Shown here: piece after piece, positions 6,101-13,496 of the stretch
Numbering within the stretch: the stretch's first letter is position 1
Layout: every line of letters begins with the position of its first letter
Assembly (NCBI RefSeq): GCF_001543285.1
Contig: NZ_CP014164.1
Location: 1,612,001 to 1,676,000, forward strand
Length of the DNA: 64,000 nt
DNA from: Aerococcus viridans
Lineage (GTDB): Bacteria > Bacillota > Bacilli > Lactobacillales > Aerococcaceae
Direction of reading: 5' to 3'
The notes under the pieces: generated by a model
Seen by the model: the letters and a program-made list of their open reading frames with translations, nothing else
The model's database searches: none
What the model was told of the DNA's origin: nothing
Made by a program: the position numbers and the translations under genes

Positions 6101-8806
6101 CTAATTTTCTTTTTTCTTCTTCGTTACAGCGGTTCCAACTCCAGCCATCCCCACTAATGCGAATAAACTAAGACCAATAGCCGATGTAGCTGTTTGTTCG
6201 AAGCCATCTTCTGCTTCTTCTTCTTTCGGTTTATCTTCCGGTTCTGGATCCGTTGGCTCTTCTGGGTCCACTGGCTCTTCTGGATCCGTTGGCTCTTCTG
6301 GATCCGTTGGCTCTTCTGGATCTGTCGGTTCTTCTGGATCCGTTGGCTCTTCTGGGTCCACTGGCTCTTCTGGGTCCACTGGCTCTTCTGGGTCCACTGG
6401 CTCTTCTGGGTCCGCTGGCTCTTCTGGGTCCGTCGGCTCTTCTGGATCCGTTGGCTCTTCTGGGTCCACTGGCTCTTCTGGATCAGTTGGCTCTTCTGGG
6501 TCCGTTGGCTCTTCTGGATCAGTTGGCTCTTCTGGATCCGTTGGCTCTTCTGGGTCCGCTGGCTCTTCTGGGTCCACTGGCTCTTCTGGATCCGTTGGCT
6601 CTTCTGGGTCCGCTGGCTCTTCTGGATCAGTTGGCTCTTCTGGGTCCACTGGCTCTTCTGGGTCCGCTGGCTCTTCTGGATCCGTTGGCTCTTCTGGGTC
6701 CGCTGGCTCTTCTGGGTCCACTGGCTCTTCTGGGTCCGTTGGCTCTTCTGGATCAGTTGGCTCTTCTGGATCTGTCGGTTCTTCTGGATCAGTTGGCTCT
6801 TCTGGATCTGTCGGTTCTTCTGGATCCGTTGGCTCTTCTGGGTCCGTTGGCTCTTCTGGATCCGTTGGTTCTTCTGGATCCGTCGGTTCTTCTGGATCCG
6901 TCGGTTCTTCTGGATCCGTTGGTTCTTCTGGATCCGTTGGTTCTTCTGGATCCGTTGGCTCTTCTGGGTCCACTGGCTCTTCTGGGTCCGCTGGCTCTTC
7001 TGGGTCCGTCGGCTCTTCTGGGTCCACTGGCTCTTCTGGGTCCGTCGGCTCTTCTGGATCAGTTGGCTCTTCTGGATCCGTTGGTTCTTCTGGGTCCACT
7101 GGCTCTTCTGGGTCCGTTGGCTCTTCTGGATCCGTTGGCTCTTCTGGATCCGTTGGCTCTTCTGGATCCGTTGGTTCTTCTGGGTCCACTGGCTCTTCTG
7201 GGTCCACTGGCTCTTCTGGGTCCACTGGCTCTTCTGGTGATAGAACATAATCATCTCTATGAGTTTCACCATTTACTATAATCTCTCGTCCTATAACTGT
7301 CCCATTTAAATTATGATTTAAAATTATTTTAGCATCCGGAGCTAAAATACTTCCTGTTACAGCACCTCTGTTTTCTATTACACCTTTATACATATAGTCT
7401 GACTCACCTGAATCATAAACATTCCAGATAACGTTAGCTCTAGACCATTCATTGACTTCACCAATACTTATAGAGCTACCATCTGTAAAACTTGCAATAG
7501 ATTTAGGAACAAAAAATTTATCTCTTATATCCATTTCTTTCATATCTATGTTAATAATCAGTGTAGATATTTTTTCTGTATTAAATCCTTTAATACTAAT
7601 AGGTCTATCAGTTTTAAAATCATCTTTTTTGAAATTATAGACATAGAAATCTGAACTTTTACCAATTATAATTTCTTGATTATTTTCATCATTATTATTA
7701 ATAGTAGTTGCATTATCTTTAAAACCTGCTAATTTTTTGTTCAACTCTTTAGTTTCTTTTTCGACTTCAGCAAAATCTATAAACTCTACATCAGTATCTT
7801 GCCATAACGAATTAGGACTATTAGACTTATTAGGTTTATCTACCTTAATATTGTCAATAGACCAAGCATTCCCATTATCTATTACATCTATTTTAACCTC
7901 TTTCCCAACAACTAAAATAGAATCTTCATAAGGTGTAGCACTAATAGGAGCATTTCCTGAAATTGTTTTTAAATAGCTGACCTCTTTTACACCTCTAGTT
8001 CCAAAGTCGCCTCCATTAATAAAGTTATTTGCTAAAATATTTCCATTTACATGAACATTTCTTTCCACCTTATCTAAACCTACAAGATGAAAACCACCAG
8101 CAATACCAAATAAGCTATCTTTATAAAATTCTGTGTTTTTATATGTATTACTTTCATTTATTAAAATAACGCCGTTATCATCTTTATCTGCATCACTGAA
8201 ATACTTTTCAGCAACGTTGATAGCTACCTCTTCACGGTCTGCCCCTTGGTGGCGCTCGACAACAGGCTCGCTCACAACTACTTCTTCAGTTTCAGTTTCT
8301 CCTGTTACATTCACATTTTGGACATTTTTTTCCACCGGTTCAACTTTTTGGGATTCACCTTGTACTACATCGGGCGTTACCACCACTTCTTCCGTTGAAT
8401 CAACTTGACCATCTTCTCCTAGAGGAGTCGGTGTTACTCCTTCTTCTGTTAGAACATCTTGATCACCTTGATCGGGTGTGCTGGCTTCTACTTCTTCTTG
8501 CTCTGTTGGCTCTACTTCTTCTAGTGCTTCTTCAACTAACGGAACTGTCTGTTCAACAGCTTCTTCTGGTGTTTCTGTAACTACATCTTCATTAGTTTCA
8601 TCTGTAGTGTCAACTTCAGCGTCAGTTACAACATCTGTTGTATCGTTTTCCCCCTCAACTGCTTGAACTTCATTAACACCAGCTAGTGCTAATGACATAC
8701 CTACAGCTACTGAAGCAACGCCTACACTTAATTTTCTCAATGCATAACGTTTCTTTTTGTTAGCTGCTTTTTCGGCACGAGTTTTATAGTTATTTTTGCC
8801 TACCAT
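6101..8806 (-). CDS. YSIRK-type surface protein: choice-of-anchor A domain and long Pro-Glu-Asp repeat stalk
   Basis: A 901-residue secreted protein. Residues 20-50 form a YSIRK-like signal peptide (RYALRKLSVGVASV, then a hydrophobic core). An acidic Thr/Glu-rich stretch runs to about 190. A folded domain at about 195-515 has the hallmarks of the choice-of-anchor A family (GIAGGFHLVG, HVNGNILANNF, GSILAPDAKIIL, LNGTVIGREI). About 55 six-residue repeats (PTDPEE, PVDPEE, PADPEE) form a stalk at about 522-855. A hydrophobic segment (about 876-895) and KKKK tail look like a sorting signal. The expected LPxTG is absent; at its position (869-873) stands FEQTA. Start ATG 8806 has AAGGAG upstream. 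The protein is probably a surface adhesin and the downstream sortase a candidate partner. Confidence 0.88.
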   Translation of the reverse strand: MVGKNNYKTRAEKAANKKKRYALRKLSVGVASVAVGMSLALAGVNEVQAVEGENDTTDVVTDAEVDTTDETNEDVVTETPEEAVEQTVPLVEEALEEVEPTEQEEVEASTPDQGDQDVLTEEGVTPTPLGEDGQVDSTEEVVVTPDVVQGESQKVEPVEKNVQNVNVTGETETEEVVVSEPVVERHQGADREEVAINVAEKYFSDADKDDNGVILINESNTYKNTEFYKDSLFGIAGGFHLVGLDKVERNVHVNGNILANNFINGGDFGTRGVKEVSYLKTISGNAPISATPYEDSILVVGKEVKIDVIDNGNAWSIDNIKVDKPNKSNSPNSLWQDTDVEFIDFAEVEKETKELNKKLAGFKDNATTINNNDENNQEIIIGKSSDFYVYNFKKDDFKTDRPISIKGFNTEKISTLIINIDMKEMDIRDKFFVPKSIASFTDGSSISIGEVNEWSRANVIWNVYDSGESDYMYKGVIENRGAVTGSILAPDAKIILNHNLNGTVIGREIIVNGETHRDDYVLSPEEPVDPEEPVDPEEPVDPEEPTDPEEPTDPEEPTDPEEPTDPEEPVDPEEPTDPEEPTDPEEPTDPEEPVDPEEPTDPEEPADPEEPVDPEEPTDPEEPTDPEEPTDPEEPTDPEEPTDPEEPTDPEEPTDPEEPTDPEEPTDPEEPTDPEEPTDPEEPTDPEEPTDPEEPVDPEEPADPEEPTDPEEPADPEEPVDPEEPTDPEEPADPEEPTDPEEPVDPEEPADPEEPTDPEEPTDPEEPTDPEEPTDPEEPVDPEEPTDPEEPTDPEEPADPEEPVDPEEPVDPEEPVDPEEPTDPEEPTDPEEPTDPEEPTDPEEPVDPEEPTDPEPEDKPKEEEAEDGFEQTATSAIGLSLFALVGMAGVGTAVTKKKKEN
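6244..7236. repeat. 18-bp coding minisatellite, about 55 copies
   Basis: Tandem 18-bp units encode Pro-(Thr/Val/Ala)-Asp-Pro-Glu-Glu. Units differ by third-position and Thr/Val/Ala codon changes, and higher-order blocks recur, as expected from unequal exchange. Because 18 is a multiple of three, copy-number changes keep the frame. All six frames stay open through the array, which creates long spurious reading frames on both strands. Confidence 0.95.
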
Positions 8807-8845
8807 ATCAAAACTCCTTTTCTATATTTATGGATTAGCTTCCGC

Positions 8846-9151
8846 TTAGTGTAAGTATATCAAATATAATATATAAAAACTACTAAATATGCCCTTAAAC
8901 ACATCTTCTGTTGTGAATTTGTACCCTTCTGCTTGTAGTAGTTTTAGAAGCTCATCTTTTCTGTGTTTATTTTCAATGTATTTAATTTTTAATTCAGTCA
9001 TTCTTCCCTCAAGTTCCTTGGTTAATTCAGGATTGGATTTGACTAACTCTTGCCATTTCTTTAATTTTCCTTCTGTTTCTTTAATTTTTCCATCTAAGCC
9101 ATTTAACTCCATTTCCCATGGTTTCTGATTCGCCTCTATCTGTTCGTTCAT
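8846..9151 (-). CDS. Small coiled-coil protein of unknown function
   Basis: A 101-residue, charged, mostly helical protein. Residues 10-75 are rich in Glu/Lys/Leu with heptad spacing, suggesting a coiled coil, and the C-terminus ends in a short hydrophobic run (SSFYILYLIYL) that may be read-through of a truncated gene. I recognise no family. It lies between the surface protein gene and the att-like repeats downstream of rlmH. The ribosome binding site (AGGTTG) is weak, so it could also be a gene remnant. Confidence 0.4.
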   Translation of the reverse strand: MNEQIEANQKPWEMELNGLDGKIKETEGKLKKWQELVKSNPELTKELEGRMTELKIKYIENKHRKDELLKLLQAEGYKFTTEDVFKGIFSSFYILYLIYLH

Positions 9152-9247
9152 TTTGTCTACAACCTGCTTTATCTGTACATAAATGATTCAGACTACAGGA
9201 TTTCTCTCTTTGATTTATATAAGTACAATTTTTAAAAATAAGAATCT

Positions 9248-9492
9248 TATCACTTGTGATAAGGCTCATTCCGAACTACTGACCACAATTGTGACAATCT
9301 TTTAAAATCAATCAGTGAACCCGCATCAGCTTGTGCGGTGGTTTTACGTAAAAACCTCACTTATTTGTGGTATGGCTTATTCCGAACTACTGACCACAAA
9401 TGTGACAAGCTTTTAAAATCATAGAGCGAACCCGTATTAGCTTGTGCGGTGGTTTTACGAAAAAACCTCATCTATTTGTGGTATGGCTCATT
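9248..9492. repeat. Tandem att-like repeats: 3' end of rlmH plus two downstream copies, 111-bp period
   Basis: The last codons of rlmH on the plus strand read CTATTTGTGGTATGGCTCATT (9472-9492). A near copy with only 2 changes in the TTTGTGGTATGG..ATT core lies at 9358-9381, and a weaker third (TTGTGATAAGGCTCATT) ends at 9270. The offset is 111 bp in both steps. The segments between them are also about 85-90 percent alike by eye and each carries the same two hairpins (CCGCA..TGCGG and GGTTTT..AAAACC). Read from rlmH, the gene end is followed by GATGAGGTTTTTT, close in layout to the staphylococcal SCC boundary. I interpret them as successive attachment-site scars. Confidence 0.75.
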
Positions 9493-9951
9493 ATTTTGTA
9501 TTCTAAAGGCGCGATAAATTTGTTCTGTTAAGACCAATCGCATCAACTGATGAGGTAAGGTCATTTTGCCAAAAGAAACAGCTTGATTTGCCCGCTGGTT
9601 GACTGCACTACTCGTACCTAAGGATCCACCAATCACAAAAACTAAAGTTGATTTCCCTCGGGTCATTTGACTCTGCATCGATTTAGCTAATTCTGGTGAG
9701 GACAGCATTTGTCCGTTAATTGCTAGCAGATAAACATAATCATCCGGTTTTATTTTATTCAAGATACGTTCACCTTCCGCATCCTTCACCATTTCATCTT
9801 CCGATTCACTAGCGTTTTCTTTTGTTGGTTCGTCTTTCACTTCAATAATTTCAATCTTTGTATAGCGCGAAAGGCGCTTGCTATACTCTTCAATGCCTTG
9901 TTTTAGGTACTTTTCTTTCAATTTACCAACTGAGATAATTTTAATTAACAT
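9472..9951 (-). CDS. rlmH: 23S rRNA (pseudouridine1915-N3)-methyltransferase RlmH
   Basis: SPOUT-type methyltransferase that modifies pseudouridine 1915 of 23S rRNA on the 70S ribosome. The 159-residue length is canonical when the ATG at 9951 is used, which has TAGGAG upstream; the longer frame to 9975 lacks support. Visible features are [16 protein letters not shown] at the start, FVIGGSLG (the SAM-binding knot loop), [16 protein letters not shown] and the C-terminal NEPYHK. The C-terminal codons are the classic attachment site of SCC elements in staphylococci, and here too the 3' end is repeated downstream. The gene is isolated between surface-protein cargo and an IS1380. Confidence 0.96.
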   Translation of the reverse strand: MLIKIISVGKLKEKYLKQGIEEYSKRLSRYTKIEIIEVKDEPTKENASESEDEMVKDAEGERILNKIKPDDYVYLLAINGQMLSSPELAKSMQSQMTRGKSTLVFVIGGSLGTSSAVNQRANQAVSFGKMTLPHQLMRLVLTEQIYRAFRIQNNEPYHK

Positions 9952-10053
9952 GCAAAAATAACTCCTATCATGCAAATATTTCGTTATTAACTTTTTTATC
10001 TTTTATTCTACTAGATTTTTCTGCTAAAGTGTTTATAATTAATCGTATTTGAA

Positions 10054-11728
10054 CCTGAATAATTCATAGTTTTTCAAAAACGTTTCAAAAACCTTGTTAT
10101 AACAGTCTATTTTGTTTCGTTTATTCGCACCCTTTGGGTGTACAAAAAGAACCCCAATCTGCTATGGTTAAAGTGACTAAACCTAACCAAAGAAAGGGGT
10201 TCTCTCAATGGCAACTTTACACGAAAATCGTCTACTTTTCAATTCAAATGTTACAGTATCTCACTCTGGTGGAAATTTGTCCTCAGATTCCGGCTTAATA
10301 TTAGCAAAAGAATTCATGAACAAATTTGAGTTTAGCCAAATCTTATGTAAAAACATCCAGATTCAAGATGACCGACTGTATCATGTTCATGAAAATGAAT
10401 CTATTCTGGAACAAATCATCTTGCAGTTGATTGCAGGCTATCCTACAGATTCTTCAGCCAATATATTAGCAACGGATCCTATCTTTCAAGCTGTTTTAAG
10501 CAAAAAGCGGTTGGCTTCACAGTCATCCATTTCTCGCTTTTGGGATCGGATATCAACAGAAAATATCGTCCAGCTACAAAAGGTTAACCAGATTTTGATT
10601 GATAAAGCACGGACGATTCGAAATACGAACGAAATGATTTTCGATTTAGATTCTACTCACAGTGATACCTTTGGAAACCAAGAAATGACCGATTATAATG
10701 CGCATTACCAGACAACCGGTTATCATCCACTCGTTGCCTTTGATGGTCTTACCGGAGACTTTCTTAAAGCAGAACTTCGTTCTGGAAATGTCTACACCTC
10801 AAAAGGCGTCGCAGCATTTACTCGTCCATTATTTGAGCATTATCACTCTGTGACACCAGTAAGCACTATTATGGTACGTGCAGATAGTGGATTCGCAATG
10901 CCTGATTTGTATGAGCTTTGTGAAGAGTACGATAGTTTGTATACTATCCGTTTGAAATCCAATCGTAATCTGTACAGAATCGCTGATCAATTCGTTACCA
11001 TTAAGGATCATCACGATTGGAGTAAGAAAGAAGTTCATTACTATAACGCCACTTATCAAGCAAAGTCATGGGGAAAATCCAGAAGGATCTGCATAAAATC
11101 AACCAGAGAAGCTAGTGAATTGCTTTTTAGACATGAATTCATCATTACTAATTTTTCAAAAGACGTCTCTCCAGAAATGGTTTTCCAAACGTATTCAAAA
11201 AGAGGAACGATGGAAAATTACATTAAGGACGCAAAAAACGGCTTTTACTTGGATAAAACAGATAGCCCACGTTTTATAGAAAATCATGCTCGTATGATCG
11301 TAAGCCTATTGGCTTACAATATCGTGAACTTCATGCGGACACTGTGTTTTACCAATGAAACGAAAGGGTATCAGGTTTCTACTATTCGCTTATTTCTCTT
11401 TAAAATTGCTGGAAAGATAGTTCATTCCGGAAGAAGACAATACTTGAAATTAAGTAGTTACCATGTTTACCAGAAGCTATTTTATCGGATTCTACAAAAC
11501 ATTCAGGTACTGCAGTGTTAGTTGCGTTTATTGCGCCATTCAAAAAAATTCGTTAACCATCCGATAGGATGAGTGCGCCCAAAATGAGGTCTTTCTTGAA
11601 CTTAATCAGTTAGCAAAAATAAATTAAACCCTTTAGAAAAATATTTTTGAGAAAAAGAACCATTGAGCATAAAACTAAACAGATAATTATAAAATTTGGT
11701 AGTTTATAAAAAGTATGAATTATTCAGG
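10054..11728 (+). mobile_element. Complete IS1380-family insertion sequence
   Basis: The element is 1675 bp long and bounded by the perfect 15-bp inverted repeat CCTGAATAATTCATA at 10054 and its complement ending at 11728. Its right 642 bp are identical to window bases 1-642. No matching short duplication is visible outside the ends (TTGAA left, ATAGT right), which suggests this copy has recombined with another. It resembles what I recall of ISSsu5-like elements. Confidence 0.92.
10208..11521 (+). CDS. IS1380-family transposase
   Basis: A 437-residue DDE transposase. The catalytic residues are visible as Asp in DLDSTHSDTFG (about residue 150), Asp in RADSGFAMP (about 224) and Glu in TMENYIKD (about 336), with a beta-strand insertion between the second and third. 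The start ATG 10208 has AAAGGGG upstream. It appears intact. The second copy at the window's left edge has the same C-terminal sequence, so transposition or duplication was recent. Confidence 0.95.
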   Translation: MATLHENRLLFNSNVTVSHSGGNLSSDSGLILAKEFMNKFEFSQILCKNIQIQDDRLYHVHENESILEQIILQLIAGYPTDSSANILATDPIFQAVLSKKRLASQSSISRFWDRISTENIVQLQKVNQILIDKARTIRNTNEMIFDLDSTHSDTFGNQEMTDYNAHYQTTGYHPLVAFDGLTGDFLKAELRSGNVYTSKGVAAFTRPLFEHYHSVTPVSTIMVRADSGFAMPDLYELCEEYDSLYTIRLKSNRNLYRIADQFVTIKDHHDWSKKEVHYYNATYQAKSWGKSRRICIKSTREASELLFRHEFIITNFSKDVSPEMVFQTYSKRGTMENYIKDAKNGFYLDKTDSPRFIENHARMIVSLLAYNIVNFMRTLCFTNETKGYQVSTIRLFLFKIAGKIVHSGRRQYLKLSSYHVYQKLFYRILQNIQVLQC

Positions 11729-11828
11729 ATAGTATAAAAAAGTTAAGATTTTTAATTTTAGTCATTTTTTTAGAACCCATTATTATCCTTTAAAAAAAAT
11801 AGTTATCTCAAATTTTCCACAAAAAAAA

Positions 11829-11882
11829 GAGGGTTTACATGGTCGAATTAGTAACATAACTAAATCGACCATGTAAATCCTC
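11829..11882. repeat. Long near-perfect inverted repeat (23-bp arms)
   Basis: Arms beginning GAGGGTTTACATGGTCGA and ending TCGACCATGTAAATCCTC pair over about 23 bp with two mismatches around a loop of about 8 bases, preceded by an A-run. It stands alone between the IS1380 and the IS30 element in an otherwise featureless 226-bp stretch (11729-11954). It could be a strong terminator or the remnant of a small inverted-repeat element. Confidence 0.65.
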
Positions 11883-12092
11883 ATATTGATATTTACAGTA
11901 TTCGTTTTTTGACAATAGATATTTTCCAAGACATAGTCGTTAAGATACGATTAAGCTTAATTGCAATATCAAATGCATAAAAAATTTTAAAAACCTTTAT
12001 AGACAGCGAATTACTCAATAATCCAGTATTACCAATGCTTTGAAGCCATTGACGGCAGGGAGTGTTTCATCCCTTACCATTTTTCAGGTGAG

Positions 12093-12197
12093 TTGTTGGT
12101 GGTTCTGACCCAAGAGGATAGGTTAGCTGAGTCAAGAGAAGGAGCAAAGCGGCTCTTGACTCAGCTAATCTATTCTCTTATCCTATAGAACCAACAA
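12093..12197. repeat. Large nested palindrome inside the IS30 element
   Basis: Outer arms TTGTTGGTGGTTCT and AGAACCAACAA enclose inner arms around TAGCTGAGTCAAGAG / CTCTTGACTCAGCTA, with a loop of about 14 bases. The whole 105-bp segment can form one long hairpin just after the transposase stop codon. It may be a terminator that blocks read-through into or out of the element. Confidence 0.7.
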
Positions 12198-12203
12198 AAC
12201 ACC

Positions 12204-13271
12204 TTAAGCTGCTTGTAAATCGGCCAGTTCTTCCTGAAGGCGTTCTGCAGGTGTTGTATAGCCCATTATTTTTCTTGGTCTGTGGTTGATCGTATCGGTT
12301 ACTTCCAGTAAATACGAATAGGACAATGGACGCAGAGTGACTCCCTTTGGGATAAATTCTCGGAGCATGCGGTTATGCCTTTCGTTCGTTCCTTTCTCCC
12401 AAGAAGCATACGCATGAGTAAAGAAAACCTGAACGTCTTCAGCGATGCTTTCGATAAGAGACAGACTTGAAAACTCAGAGCCGTTATCATTTGTGAGTGA
12501 CTTGAACTGTTCTAGCCCCTGTTTTTTCATCAAGTCAAGCACGCCTTTTTGAACCAGCGCTGCGCCTTTTCCCCAAACTTTCTTAGTGAGGCAGTAGCGT
12601 GTTTTCCGTTCAACCATAGTGATGATGACAGGCTCATTTTTTGTTTTCTTACCTAATACTAAATCGACTTCCCAATGCCCAAATTCTTCCCTCGAGAGTA
12701 CTTCTGGAGAGCGATCTTCGATACTGCGTCCCAAGTGTTTAGCGTTATGACCTTTAGGTTCAGAAACGGTTGTTTTTCGTGGCCGCATCCTAGTCTTCAT
12801 AGGCAAATCGATATTACGGATTGGAAGTACGGCAGCATTTATCAAAGCGTAAACGGTCTTCGTGCATGGTACGCGTTCGTCAGGGTGCAACTTTCTATAA
12901 GAGTGTACAAAAGTATCCACACTATGAATCCGCAACCCTTTCTTGGGTGCTAGATTTTCAGGTAAGGCAGCAAGGAAAGCCGCAGAATATTTATTATGAT
13001 CCCGCGCATGCGAGTTCTCACGATTTTCTTTATAAACCCGTGCGCCTGAGGCGGCAATATACTGCTCGTAATAATTGCGCTTATAGTCAAGCTGGCGCGT
13101 TCTACCGCGTTTCAACTCACGAGAAACAGTGGGTTGGCTGACCCCTAATTCTCGCGCCATTTCAGCTTGTTTATAGGTGCCGCTTTTCGCCATCTGTTCC
13201 AGCATTCCGCGTTGGATGTCAGTAAGTTGTTTGAAGGTGCGCTTTTCTGTGATACAATTATTTTTGGTCAT
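12204..13271 (-). CDS. IS30-family transposase
   Basis: A 355-residue transposase. The N-terminal helix-turn-helix is typical (TYKQAEMARELGVSQPTVSRELKRG, about residues 32-56) and the DDE catalytic core shows HWEVDLVLG, LTNDNGSEF and SWEKGTNERHNRMLREFIPKG. The start ATG 13271 has AGGGGT upstream. It is only distantly similar to the other IS30-family transposase in this window at 33275, so two separate lineages are present. It appears intact. Confidence 0.93.
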   Translation of the reverse strand: MTKNNCITEKRTFKQLTDIQRGMLEQMAKSGTYKQAEMARELGVSQPTVSRELKRGRTRQLDYKRNYYEQYIAASGARVYKENRENSHARDHNKYSAAFLAALPENLAPKKGLRIHSVDTFVHSYRKLHPDERVPCTKTVYALINAAVLPIRNIDLPMKTRMRPRKTTVSEPKGHNAKHLGRSIEDRSPEVLSREEFGHWEVDLVLGKKTKNEPVIITMVERKTRYCLTKKVWGKGAALVQKGVLDLMKKQGLEQFKSLTNDNGSEFSSLSLIESIAEDVQVFFTHAYASWEKGTNERHNRMLREFIPKGVTLRPLSYSYLLEVTDTINHRPRKIMGYTTPAERLQEELADLQAA

Positions 13272-13439
13272 GTAGATACCCCTTATACTTTTGGTTTGGT
13301 TGCTAACAAGTATATCGTATCTACATGATTTTTTTGTTTATTTCCTTATGCATTTCATTTTACAATTTACCAAGATACGATTAAGCCATAAAAAGTAAAC
13401 TTTTACTTGTAAAATTGTCATTTATCTAAATTGATATAA

Positions 13440-13472
13440 ATGATCAGTTTAAACTCTTTTAAAAGACTGATC
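13440..13472 (-). terminator. Terminator after the esterase gene
   Basis: TGATCAGT and ACTGATCA form an 8-bp stem extended by AAAC..GTTT-like pairing, located 25 bases after the esterase stop and followed by an AT-rich run. Confidence 0.55.
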
Positions 13473-13496
13473 AAATATTAACCAAATCATATAAGA

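Larger units (their letters stand above)
11955..13371 (-). mobile_element. IS30-family insertion sequence with long (13-15 bp) target duplication
   Basis: The ends share an imperfect inverted repeat of about 24-26 bp whose inner part is AAATGCATAA (11971-11980, and its complement at 13346-13355). Outside the ends AAGATACGATTAAGC occurs at 11942-11956 and again at 13372-13386; after allowing two bases that also fit the repeat, 13-15 bp are duplicated. IS30 relatives usually duplicate 2-4 bp, though long duplications have been described for IS1630. The element carries one transposase and a large palindrome. Confidence 0.75.

Noticed and set aside
6244..7236. Possible CRISPR array
   Set aside because: The repeats are directly tandem 18-bp units with no spacers, and they encode the adhesin stalk.
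6194..7281. Three long open frames of 340-370 codons over the adhesin repeat (two plus strand, one minus strand in another frame)
   Set aside because: They are shadows of the 18-bp coding minisatellite, whose period keeps every frame open; their translations are monotonous (FWVRWL, ALLDPL, QRTQKS) and lack starts with ribosome binding sites.
9081..9269. Minus-strand 62-codon frame beside the att-like repeats
   Set aside because: It overlaps the 101-residue gene in another frame, has no ribosome binding site and an unusual amino acid make-up.
10829..11059. Minus-strand 76-codon frame
   Set aside because: It is antisense to the IS1380 transposase and has no independent support.
12675..13141. 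Plus-strand frames of 92 and 106 codons
   Set aside because: They are antisense to the IS30 transposase, which has full catalytic motifs.
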